Source: Liolophura sinensis
Taxonomy: Eukaryota; Mollusca; Polyplacophora; Chitonida; Chitonidae
Assembly: GCF_032854445.1 (NCBI RefSeq)
Contig: NC_088307.1
Location: 2,356,001 to 2,420,000 of the forward strand
Direction: 5' to 3'
DNA: 64,000 nucleotides
Below the pieces are notes generated by a model that was not told where the DNA came from, made no database searches, and saw only the letters and a program-made list of their open reading frames with translations. Positions within the stretch are counted from its first letter, which is position 1; the number at the start of each line of letters is the position of its first letter. The position numbers and the translations under genes were made by a program. Shown piece by piece: positions 33,701 through 46,700 of the stretch.

Positions 33701-36700
33701 CAACTTTCTGCTGGAGAACATAGTCCAGCTTGATAATATAATAATTTCTCCACAATATCTGAGAGTGTGCACTTACCCTCATGATTTTAATAAATTTCAT
33801 CAAGTACTTCTCCCTGTCTTTGGCTTCTTCCTGGACTAAAATCTTTGTGCGACACCTGGCAGAAGAACGGTGAAAGGTCAAACAGTTAATTTGCTTTTTT
33901 CATAATGTACAATGATTAACGTTTCAAGATATAGTTACATGTGACAGAACAAAGGTGAAATGTTTATTTTGCTTTTTTTTTCAAACTATAATGAACAACA
34001 TTTTAACATGCAGTTACCAGCAAACCAATGCTCCATTCACACTGCAGCTTCATTGGCCAAGGGCTGCTCTGAATCTGCAGAAAATTCACAAAGAGCTGGT
34101 CTTGAGAATTTTGCGCTTTAATATAGGAGAGTGGTCGGGTTTATGGGAAGGGGCAAACACCATAGTACACCAAGTACATGCACCTGTTGTACCTGCTAAC
34201 TTCAAACTGCAGCCAAAATAGCGAGAACCAGAAAAGATGGTTGGTGAATCAACTCCAAACTCACTTGGTGAATCAACTCCAAACTCACTTGGTGAATCAA
34301 TTCCAAACTCACTTGGTGAATCAACTCCAAACTCACTTGGTGAATCAACTCCAAACTCACTTGGTGAATCAATTCCAAACTCACTTGGTGAATCAATTCC
34401 AAACTCACTTGGTGAATCAATTCCAAACTCACTTGATGAATCAGCTCTCAAAGCGCAGTCTAATGGGTTAACTTGATTTCAGCTCACAGCTTTATAAGTG
34501 GTCATTTTTATGGATTTACAAATCCCGGAACATCTTATGGATGTACAGTAACATTTTTACATCAGTTCCAGGTAATAAACTGTCACCTTAACTTACCAGT
34601 ATGACATTTTGTTGAAGTGTTCAGTAAACAAAGTCAGGTTGGGACTAAGCTCCTCTGATTGTTCTTTGGCCCAGAGTAAAACTTCAGGAATCTGGTGATG
34701 ACAACAACAACAAGTCTATCATCAATAATACGTACAAGCATTTAGTCCTTCTATCACACGAGTTCCATGCAATGCTGAACAATCTATATGTGTTTCTGAA
34801 ACAACAGTAGTCAGATCGGAGAAGGAAAGGATTTGAACCTCGTCAGCTGGGTGAGAACACCGTCTGTTCACGGTGATGGACCTTGCCAATGAGAACTGAA
34901 TTTGAGCCTTGTCAGTTGGGCGAGAACACTGTCTGTGGACGGCGATGGACCGTGCCAACGAGAGCTGGATTTGAGCCTCCTCAGTTGGGTGAGAACACTG
35001 TCTGTGGACGGCGATGGACCGTGCCAACGAGAGCTGGATTTGAGCCTCCTCAGTTGGGTGAGAACACTGTCTGTCCACTGTGATGGTCCGTGCCGATGAG
35101 AGCTGGATTTGAAACTCCTGGCTACACAGACCAGGGATTGGAGGTCCACAGCCATGTGCGCATTGGCACATTAAGTTCACGTTGGCAGTCAGGGCTGTCA
35201 GCAATAAGCTACTTACCCTGTGATCAGTGCATGTCAATTTAAATGTCCCACTACAATGCCCATGAATTGTTATGTAATATTTTTGTAATCAGATAGAAAA
35301 ATGAGGTACGCTATAAAACAAATAAACACAAGATATATAGCTCTAAAGCAGACAAACAATATTGACTGACCTCAATTTTCTGGAAAAGTGTTGCGTCCAT
35401 AAGTGTCATTTGTTCTGCCAAATCATGGGACTTAAACTGCAACAAGTCTGGAGGGCTGGAGACAGAAAGTGAAAGTAATAAACACATTTGACCTACATGT
35501 ATATGGCTAGAAGGGCATCGACAACTCTCAAATAAAGTAACACACATAATCACATCAAGAATTGGTACTGGACTAGACGGAGGGCTATGACACAAATGAG
35601 AGAAATGTAACAATTTCGAGTCACCTGAACTCAGACTGCGACACAAACTACCACATCCATCCAGCAATTATGTGAAAGGGAGACAACTCTGCTTAAGCCC
35701 AATTTTCAACAACTTACTGTGTTGAGATACTCTTTGATGAAAGAAGATGAACTAGCTTGCTGGCCTCCTGGGCTTTCTTTCGCGCTTCGCACTTTTCGAT
35801 GATTTTCCTCCGTAATAACCTAGCTAGCATTAACTCCCCTTGGCACAGCAGTTCAAAGACAAGGTCCATCATGCGTTGTATAATACTGTCATCAAGTTCT
35901 GTAGAACTGAAAGCCAACAACAAGACTCATGAGCCAATGTGATGTGACACATGTTGAGGAAATAGCATATTTTACTCATCCCGGCTGCACTTGGGAAGGT
36001 CTGTCAGCAACCTGCAGATGGTCGTGGGCTTCCCCCGGGCCCTGCCCAGTTTCCACCCACCATAGTGCTGGCTGCCGTCGAATTAGTGAAATATTCTTGA
36101 GTATGTTGTAAAACACCAATCAAATAAATAAATAAATAAATATTTTACTTGTGTCTTCAGTAAACTTTAGATGTGGCTTACTTGATGAGTTATTTCTAAA
36201 TTAGTATCATATAACCAATTTGAGTCACAGTTTGCTTTCATGTCACTTTAACATCGATGATCAACCATCAACCAGCCGCACGTAACTATACCTATCCAGA
36301 GATGAATTTTTTTTTTTGGCAATACCTCAGCAAACTCTTCACGACAAACTTTCTAAGCCAGAGCTGAATTCGAAAACGACGTTTAAATATGATACATGTA
36401 CATGTATGTGAAAAGGGTACAGATTCTGTGACAAAAAATAGGATTTAATTCAAATTTTACTTCTCTTTAAGTATATCTTAAATATTATCATGTAAACAAA
36501 ATGACGTGTTAAAAACACAACTTACCTCAACTCGTCAATAATGCGTACAAGCAGTGAGAATGCGTTGCGCGAGGCGCGCTTCTTGTGATCACTGCAATGG
36601 TGGAACTTGTGGAACCTGTAGAGGAGTTTGTCTATCAGCTCTCTAGGGGAGATAAATGTTCTGTAAGTTGTCAGGAAGGCCTCCTGGTACATCAGGTCTG

Positions 36701-39700
36701 AAAGCACAAGTTGTCCCCCTTTGTTAAGGCACTCACAAAAACAATCTGGCTGCTGGTTGGAGGGGGGAAAGGTGTGGGGTGGTAAACGCAGCAAAGAGTT
36801 CAGGGAAGATGGCATCTGGCTGGATTCATACCCATAATATGTGCAATACTCTGTCTGAGGAAGGCATTGGTGCAGTTTATTGCAGCAGCAATGAGAATAC
36901 CTACACGTAGAAAGGTATAATTAAATTATGTGCTTTCAACAACCACTTTTTATTCTTTCAGTCGTTTTCCAGGTAAGGTATTTTCTATTTTTTTCACTAT
37001 GACATTTAGGACTGTTCATTTCTTATGTTAATGCAGTGTGATACTAGATATCGAGGTAAAGTCATTTATGATTTCAAAACATTTGTAAATTAACAACTTT
37101 GGGTGTCTATATAGGGAAAGGTAAGTTATCAAGCCAAATAGACATACACTTTAATAAGGCCATGCACAACAGCTGCACTGCACAAGCAGTGCACTTTGAG
37201 CAAGCAGCTTTAACAGCATCAAGATGTCATATCTCATGCAACTTCACACATGTACACATAACATATTCCCCAGACATGTCAAACTGTAGGATGGGCTGGT
37301 AACTAGTATTCACAAATCCGGTTATACTGACAAGACAGCATAGAGAATGAAAAATGACTTTGTGTGATTGCAAACCATGTAGTCTTACATGTAGCACATG
37401 TAAACATTTGCATTAATAACCCGCATGCCAAACCCCCACCTAACCACCACGCCAATACCTCACAGCTCTTCCATTAACAGATTACCAGAGCCAAATATAA
37501 CATCTTTAAAGCAGAAGAAAACATAAAAATGATGCCAAAATCACATGAAAGACCGTCAAAACTTATTGGCAAATATGGTCTTTATATGGTAATTTTTTAT
37601 GATTTTTTTTTTCAGGAGAAAAGGGCATTTGAAGACATTTTTGTATGGTTTGTATTTTGAACTGCCTTTTGGTATTTATCGTCATTGCATAATAATGTTC
37701 TAAATAAGGATGTGATGCTTGTCTAATAAATTTATATGAATATAAATTTGTTGTTTATATCCAAACATATGCATTTAACCTAAATTATGACAATAATTAT
37801 GAATATATTAAAAACATAAACTTGATCAAAATCCAGGTTTAACACATCTGACCAAATTCTAGTGCAAATATATTTATGACACCCCTGTTACATCCTCATT
37901 TGTAACAGTAGACAATGACTTTGTGGACCAAAATTAGCCCCAAATACCCATCATACAAAAATTATTTTCCATTGATTATTTTCTCTTAAGAAAAAAAATG
38001 AGAAAAAAAATATTGAAGACCACATTTACGACTAACTTCTCACACTCTTTCATCTGAACTTGATGTAATTTTATGTTTTCTCCACTGTAAAATCCACACC
38101 ACACACATGTACCCTCATGTGGACATACATATCAGCACTACACACTTCCTCCCATTTCCTCAGACAACCTGGAAGCTAGAGACCATGTGACCTTTTCAAC
38201 CACGGACAGCACAGGCTAAAAAACATGCCCGCCTAATGCCCATTTTTGAATTGCTGTTGGTTCTAGTGTATTTGTTAGGTGTGTATAATTTTCAACTTTC
38301 CAGATAGTCTGAGTATTTCTGTAGAGCTTATGCTATGTTTTTTTTTTGGACAAACAGGGTTTACTGGTTGCTGATGGACTGGCAAACATGGGCCTTTTTC
38401 CCTATGCTTCAACATGGCCATTTTGTTTTCGCTCATGCCAGTGCCATCACATGATCTCCAACTTCCGATCTCTAACTTTGCTAGCAGTCTGGTCTGTGAA
38501 ATCTGCTATTAATTATGAAGAGTTCTAATCTCCCACCCTCACCTCCACCCACACCCCACCTGTAGCTCATTCCACTAAAGTACTGGTTTAGCCATAGATT
38601 TTTAGCTCTTGACCAATAAGGACGCAAGCATCAATCAAATAAATGCAAATAAAAGCATAAAAAGCGCTGCCTTTTATGTGATCTGGGGATAGTGTTTGGT
38701 GGCGTAGTGGGTAGTAGGCTAGCGCAGCACAGTGACCTCAATGTGATCACTGTGAGCAAATGCTGGTTTTCACCATGTTCATACAATGGAAGGTTCACTA
38801 GCAACCTGCGAATGGTCGTGGGTTCCCCCTTGGGTCTGTCAAGTTTCCTCCCACCTTAATGCTTTCTGCTGTCATATAAGTGAGACATTCTTGACATCAA
38901 TGAATTAACAAATAAAACAGTGTTTAGTGCCTTCTTGCGCTGCACAATGTATTTAATATTATCAGGTTTAGATATACTGTACTAGTATCAAAATATCAAA
39001 ATACACCAAAAATAACTTCTTACTTCACAGTGGGATAACTAAATAATCTGACACATTTTAGAGTACATCAATCTACTAAATGGAGTACTTTTGTAAAGTT
39101 TCATTTTAATAGTACTTTCTATGTTGTATGTTTTCCTTCATTTTCCTTCCTCACACATTCCATTTTCCCCTGCATATTTCAGTCCAATTTCTAGCACAAC
39201 AATTGATGTAACATCTACACTCACATAATGAGTAAAGTATATTTCCAGCTAACAATAAATCAGCATGCAAAACACACAAAAAGCTTGAGAAATGCATAAC
39301 ACCACTGAGACATCACATATTCATAAAAAAATGAATTACCATTATTAAAACAGATAGAACATGCTGTTTTCTATGGTGGCTGGGTAAAAGAGCTATATAT
39401 GTGATGATGGAAAGTGTTTTCTAAGGCTACAAGTCATCTAATTGACAGAAGCATAGACTTATACATGTAAGACAAGGATATACTTCAGGACATAGACAGA
39501 TAGATTGCTGATTCAGTAGATCTAAAACACAACTGCTAGGCTAATGTTGTCGACTTTTCTGACATCTGGTGCCAACAGCACACCTACGTCTGGTCATTTT
39601 TTTTTTCAGAAATGAGGTCGAAAATGTTATTTTAGGCAACATGGCAATGAAAAGAAATAAACTATGCTGTATGGTAGCTTGCTAAATGCGCTTAACATGT

Positions 39701-42700
39701 GATAATGCATGTGTTCTATTTGGAGAAAATGTCATTTTAGGCCACATGGCAATGAAAAGAAATAAACTATGCTGTATGGTAGCTTGCTAAATGCGCTTAA
39801 CATGTGATAATGCAAGTGTTCTATTTGGAGAAAATGTCATTTTAGGCCACATGATTTTGAGACCACTTATGACAAATTAATGCATGGAAATTTTGTGACA
39901 TGAATCCTGGTGTGCTCATTACAATCAAGATAAGATGTCACCTTACTGAGAGTGAATAAATGCTATTCTTCCCTTCATTTTCCCGAGAGAGTTGTTTTCT
40001 TTCTTGTTTATTTCCTTTTTTTTTTGCTAGTCTACAAATTCTCACACTCGGTAGATGATATTCACAAATTTGCCATCGTTTGTCCTATTTTCTTTCTAGT
40101 TTATAGTACAGCCTATGCTGACAGTTTCATCAGTCTTCTGACTCTCTGCAAAAACTGCTTGTTTTTCTCCTGTAGAATTGCACGGATCACTACAATAACA
40201 ACAACAACAACACACCTGTCGTGTCACTAAACTGAAAAACCAAAACTAGGATGAAGAAAAAGTCTAAAAAAAATATACAACAGTAAATAAATGCATGTAT
40301 GTGGAAAGGGAGGCAAATCATAGTATTAAGCGTGGTCAGTAGGTGTAAATACATATATATGTTTCCATGGCTACTACAACCAGCTTACCTTCAGCTTTAA
40401 CTAGGTCTCCTTCAGAGCCTTATGGGTAAAGAAATGAGCAGATTGATTGATTGAATCAATGAGAGAAATTTTAAAGGTGAGGTCAGACTTCATCAGAGAG
40501 CATCACGAGGAAGAGAGAAGAGGTTCTTATGCACCAAGTAACAGTCAACATGCCTGCAGCCTACACTGACCTGTACATATCAATGCCACCAACAACTTCT
40601 AGTCATTTCAAATTTTCAGATCAAAATTTTATTTCTGAAACTTTTTTGGTTTTAATACAAGCTTGTTTGTTTCTCTTGTTCATAGAACAATATTAAAAAC
40701 ACTCGAAACATCTATGCTTTTTTTGTTTCCAGTCATTTACTCTGGCATAAAATTTCAACATTAACATCTATATTATTTCTGATACAAACGTACATTTGCT
40801 TATTAATTTGGCAAGTCTTAAATTTTTGGGCAGATATTCTAATCTCCAGATAAGGTAGAGGTGAGATTGAGCTAAAAGCAAAATGTTTGGCCCTAAGTAA
40901 TATGATCCTATGGAAACCTGACAAAATTTCAGGCTTGCATTTACAACCAGAAAAATTCAATTTCAAGCAAGTTTTCTTTTGTATCAAGATGCACATAGCA
41001 TGAAAAGTTAAATGGCTGAACAAAAAAAAATGAAGGCTAAAAACCGTGTCAAAAAAGCTCCACAGAGAGAGTCAAATGGTTCATACCAGAAAACAAGGAA
41101 TTGTGAACAACGCCAAGAGAACATTGTAATATCTTAACACACGAGAACCTTGTTGTCCTCAGTCCTTGCCAGTCAGGTTCAAACATCAAACTGGCTGGCT
41201 ACAGGCAAATTATGCCAACTTGCTGCCCATAAGCTTCAAAACGGCGCAAATCACAAAAGCAGGGTTACATGTATCTCATGGCAACACCTTCCAAAACCAA
41301 GGCAATTTATAGGGAGTTAATTTTTCAATGCAATGCCAATGTTCATTATTACAGAAAACATGGTCAAAGCAATCCTTTCTTTATTTTTCATCATTCCAAA
41401 GCAACTTTTTCCCTATAACTGCCATTTTAGTTTTTTTTCTACTCATGGTTAAAGAATAGAAATGGGATTAAAAGTTATCAGTATTAGATTGTCTGCAATG
41501 GATTTGGAACATTGTTATTCAGAAAACTTTTGAATAACATAGGTTTGAAATTTGTAATGTCAGAGGGTGTAATATGGTATTTTTGAATTTAGAAGCATTA
41601 CCATAAATCAGGGTTTGAAATCTGCAATGTTAGATGACAGTTTAGCATAAAGAACATTGTTTATACTCTTTAAAAATAAATCCACATTGTCCCATGAGAA
41701 AAAGTGTTCAAAAGCAGAGTTTTACACCCTGTAAAGAATGACTGGTAAATAATGTTTTTATATAACATAATAAATAACATAATGACAGATTCTGAAAAAC
41801 TAAATTAGTTAAGTTTAGCTTGCAGAAAAGTTCTTACCATTTTTGCCGGCCGTTGTGGCATGAACAATGAGGGCATCGACTGTTCCACCCCTAATGTCAG
41901 GCCCATCCTCACCCTGAAAATACCAGTTATTCATTTATTTATTTATTCACTTATTTATTTATTCAATGCATACAGGTTTTAAGGTATAATAACATGTATT
42001 TGACAGTAAAAAATCACAAGGCTGCAGCTCATTATTACATTTACAGAGGACTTCTGTCCTTCACAAGTCTCAGTCATACATAAGGCAGCATACAAAACAA
42101 ATGAAAAAGCCTGAAAATTGAATATGACATGTATGGTACTACCAAGTTAAAGTCAAAAACTGAAGAGTTTTAAGTCTTATCTTTTCAAGCTAAGAATCCA
42201 AGCACAGTCAAATGATGACTGTATTGAAATTCATTGCATTTTAGCTGATTAACACTAAATTATCTCAGAGCTCATTAAATGAGCAACGTTACCTTCTTTT
42301 TGCGAACCATCTGATCGGACACATCAACATCGTCAAGCGGATTTAACTCAGCGAAGTCCGAGTCAGCATCTTTCTGGATGTCAGGCTTTGGTGACGCTGG
42401 CTTCCTCTCAGCTGAAGGTTCATCCATATTCGCTGGTGCAGATGACCTTTTGAGGTCATTACCACTACAACATTAGTGAGAGTAAAGGTTTACAAAGCTA
42501 AGCACGTTGGACCAGTGATGTAACAAAACTGAATATGTTGGGCCAGTGATGTAACAAAACTGAATATGTTGGGCCGGTGATGTAACAAAACTGAGTATGT
42601 TGGACTTGCGATGCAACGTATGTCCCAAATCTGAGAATGTTGTGGTTATGTCGAAAAACATATTTTGTTGTAGTTATATCCTTTATGTATATTCCAGCTG

Positions 42701-43713
42701 TGGCGTAACAAAAGTGAGTGGATCAGAGCTGTCTCTCACAATGGAGTATGTCGGTGTTACTGATCATCCAGGATATACTCACAAGTCTACTGTCAGTGAG
42801 GTTGGCGTCTCTATCAGACTGGAGGCCTTCTCTCTGAGGTCAATATTGAAGTCGTACTGACCAGACGCAGAGGAGTGACTACTACAAGGCAGAGCCTACA
42901 ACACGATAAAACACAGGGTGTTCAACATTTCTAAACACATACACAGTAAGCACCCATTTGAGTGGTTCTGAATGCAAGAAACGGATATAAGACTGCAACC
43001 TATTAACGTTTTGGCTAAAAGGCTCTTTCAAAGATTTCAACAAACAGGACTTGGGCAGATTGGGCTTAGAAGACAACAGAAAACACTGCTTAAGAGAAAA
43101 CAAACTGGGCTAAAGAGAAAGAAAACAGGTGTTTCACATGTATCGGTAACCTGAGAATATTGGAATTAAATTTAGGTAGCACTGGTTTCAAATCTCCAGA
43201 GTCACAAGATTCCCTGAAGAAAGAACGAAATCGAAATCATATCCCAAAATGAGGTCAAGAAAATTTGCAAACTTCACAACAATAAAGATTCACAGTACAA
43301 GCTTACTCTCTGCTTTGATGGCAGTGCCGGGGGAGATGCGGAGCTGAAGCCGTCTTCCAGTGAGAACAAGTCTGAGCTTCCTGATGAGAGGTCTGACATG
43401 ACGCTGATTGTGTTAGAGCGAACCTGTAGCGGTTGAAACAGCTCCTCCTGGTGGCGGTGCCACTGAGACTCGTAGAAGTTGATGGAGTGACGGGGCAGGT
43501 ATTCCAATGCTGAAGGCTGAGTGTAGGATCCGATTGTCTGCATGTAAGCATGGACTGGAAAGCACGAAAAATAAATCAGTGTCACACAAGGTACACAACA
43601 TGTGGAAAGGTGTAGGATTCACCTTTTGCTCTGCATAGCTTCCTCTCAACAATAATGCTGGCCGCTGTCATACAAGTGAAATATTCTAAGTATGGTGAAA
43701 TACTCCGATCAAA

Positions 43714-43744
<31 letters not shown>

Positions 43745-46700
43745 ATGTATGAATGAAATGAAACAAATTTGAATCACATACCACAAAAGTGTACCATATA
43801 CTACCAATGTTATGAATGGATTACAGTCTCGTGGTCTTCACCACAAACTTGCATCACAACAAAACAACTCACTGTGTCTTTTCTTTGGTGGTAGGGGCGG
43901 CGGTCTATTGGGAAGACTCTCCATGCTGGAGTGACTAGTACTGGAGAAGGTCTCTGAACTCGAGTACGTCTCCTGCGAGCTGGTGCGCTGCGTGATGCTA
44001 CACGTTGTCAGCGACCGGCTGCTCGACATCGAGCTCGTGCGCTGCTCAAACATGCGACCCACCACCACCTTGGTGCCAGGCATGTGGAAAAAAGCATCGG
44101 GCAAGTTGTCGTATGTTGATGGGAAGCGCCCGAACTGTCGTTTCTTGTCCGGCAAGAGTGGGGGCTTTTCCTCAATGTTTGTGGTCAGCTGGTTAATTTT
44201 GAAGGTCAGCTGATTGATCTGATCAACACACTGTGTCATCCCGGGGATGCGTTCACCTATGGCTGGCATGTTCATGTTGTCATACATCGACAGGCTGGGA
44301 TCTGACGTCGGCGTAGATCCCGTTGACGACGACGTCACAGATACACTATTAGTCAGACTGCTACCTTTGCTGGACATGCCCAGTAGATCCTCGGTTGACT
44401 GGTTCAAACCGGATCCCACACTGCTTGTTGGAGAGCGACTCAGTGGTGATGTGCTGCGTGGCGATTGGCTGAACGTGGCTAAATGACTGGATAATGACCC
44501 CATGGCTTGGTCACCTGAGGGACTGGACATACTACTGTGAGGGGACAGTCTGGAAACTTGCTCCATATCTGTGTTTGGTGTGCTTGTCATAAGGTCTGAG
44601 CCGCCTTGAGATCGTCGCTTCTGCGGAAGTGGTGGGGGCGCAATCGAGGTCTGCATTACTTCCCCTGAGGAAGGTCGGCCTAAAGACCTGCCAAACAACA
44701 AGTAAATAACAGATAAGGTGCTTACTCACGTATGTACAAGTAAAACAAATGAAGTGATGATTATACACACATCAGCTTTGACAGATTTGTACATGTATTT
44801 GTGAAACTCAGGAAGCAGAATTTCAATGAAACGGACAGTTGGTAGAGCGTCCGCTTCGGGACCGGTAGATCCAGGATCAATCCTTGATCGAGTCACACCT
44901 AAGACTTTAAAAGAGGAAGTTGTAACTTCCTCGCTTGGCGTTCAGCATGAAGGGGATAGTGCAACGACTGGTTGACCCGTATCAGTATAATGGCTCGGGC
45001 GGGGCGGCTTGCTTGCCTTCGGTAAGTCATCTCAGTGAGGCAGCACTAAATGAAAGAGCGGTGGAAATCCGTCCTGCAACAAGGAGGCACATTACACGTA
45101 CATGCACCCTAATGATTCCTTCGTCGTCATATGACTGAAAAATTGTTGAGAACGACGTTAAACCCCACTCACTCAATGAAACGGATACTTAATGTCAGCA
45201 CTACGCTAAAGCATAAGCCGTTGAGTGAAAGTTAGCACCTAACTCTTATGTACTGTGAAATCTTGGCACATCAGGACTAAAAAAATTGGCGGCCGTCTAA
45301 AATGTGAATGTGGATTATACACAAGCACTGTGTTAACAGCCCTACCCTATGTGTAGATTAGGGGAGACTCTCCCCGACGGGAGTGGAGGCTTGGGGGGTG
45401 GGGAGCTCTCCTTGTCCGACAGAGTGACGTAGTTATTGTTGATGAGGCTGTCGTTGGAGTGAGACAGTCTGTCGGTGTTGTCATACATCCCCGTGTCCAC
45501 ACTCGTCTCTGCCAGAATCTCACGTTCCCTTGGGGTAAGGGGAATATCGGGCAGGGAGCAGGTCTTGGAGGAGTAACTAGTGTAACATGACAAAGAGAAA
45601 ACATGAAAACAAGGTATGGACAATTTATATGTAGCATTCTGTGGAAATCTCACAAAGGCGACTAGGGGTAACAGATTTGGGGCAGGTCGGGGGAGAGGGC
45701 CTGTCACAATACACAGGATTTGCGTGGATGACAGTTCTATTTTGAGGCTTGTCTACAACCGCATTCAAACGTAAACAAAAACTCATCATGCTTTGTAGGG
45801 AGGAAGACAGACGAATAAAAAGAAACAATAGCAAGCATCTGACTTGGTGGTATCTTCAAAATTATTTATTTGATGGGTGTTTTTATGATTGAGGGTTGCC
45901 TGGTTTATGAGCAGAGAAAACCCTAGTGCTGGGAGTAACCCACTGCTCTTCTCCAGGTAACTGGAAAACCTCCAGATTTAATGCTGCAGCAAAATAGGTG
46001 AAATCTGAATTTAATCCTGCAAACCTCATGGCTCAATGGCCAACATCCTGTGTTGAGAATTGTGATTTAGCCAAGAAAAGCCATCAAGGGCTCAAAATGA
46101 TATTTTCACCAAAAACCATTGTATCCAAAATGACACCCTGGTACATGTGCAAGAAAAAAGACAACAACTAATATGCTGTTTGCAATATGGAGGATAACAG
46201 ATAACAACAGAACAGCTTCTACAAGTATGTGAGGAAAGATCAGATCCTGTTCAGAATGATATTCATGTACACCTAACAAGGGGAGATAACTCTAAATTGC
46301 ATCTGCACTCACCTTTCTTGTAAACTTGCACTGCCATTGCTACCAGGGGAGGTAGGAGCACTTGTTTTTCTAAGTTCTAATTTGTCTATAGATATCTGGG
46401 TCAGCTCCTGAAAGAAGATGGAAACAATAAAGGACACTGCCATGATATACCATGTACATATAATTCATCATCTCTGCCTGAGATTAGGAAATAATGTGTC
46501 TTGTCAAAAATGATGACCTGTTCTTTTGGCCCTTTACAATTGTACTGCACACGAGACTGTTTACAAGTACACGTAAATAAACCGGAAACAAACACTGATT
46601 ATTCACTCTTCTCTTTTCATACAGGAATAATACATCATCAGTTATCAAATCAATACCTGAAGAATCATCAACACAAAGCAGGATTAAACAGCAGACCAGG

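Noticed and set aside
32887-33753. 288-codon Cys/Pro-rich minus-strand open frame (AESCPECSP repeats)
   Set aside because: Generated by a 27-bp array in an intron of RAPGEF1. There is no start context or splice support of its own, and no known protein family.
45860-46020. Possible additional SINE ('atttgatgggtgttttt', 'agagaaaaccctagtgctgg')
   Set aside because: It resembles the SINE layout only loosely; similarity is too weak by eye to assert.
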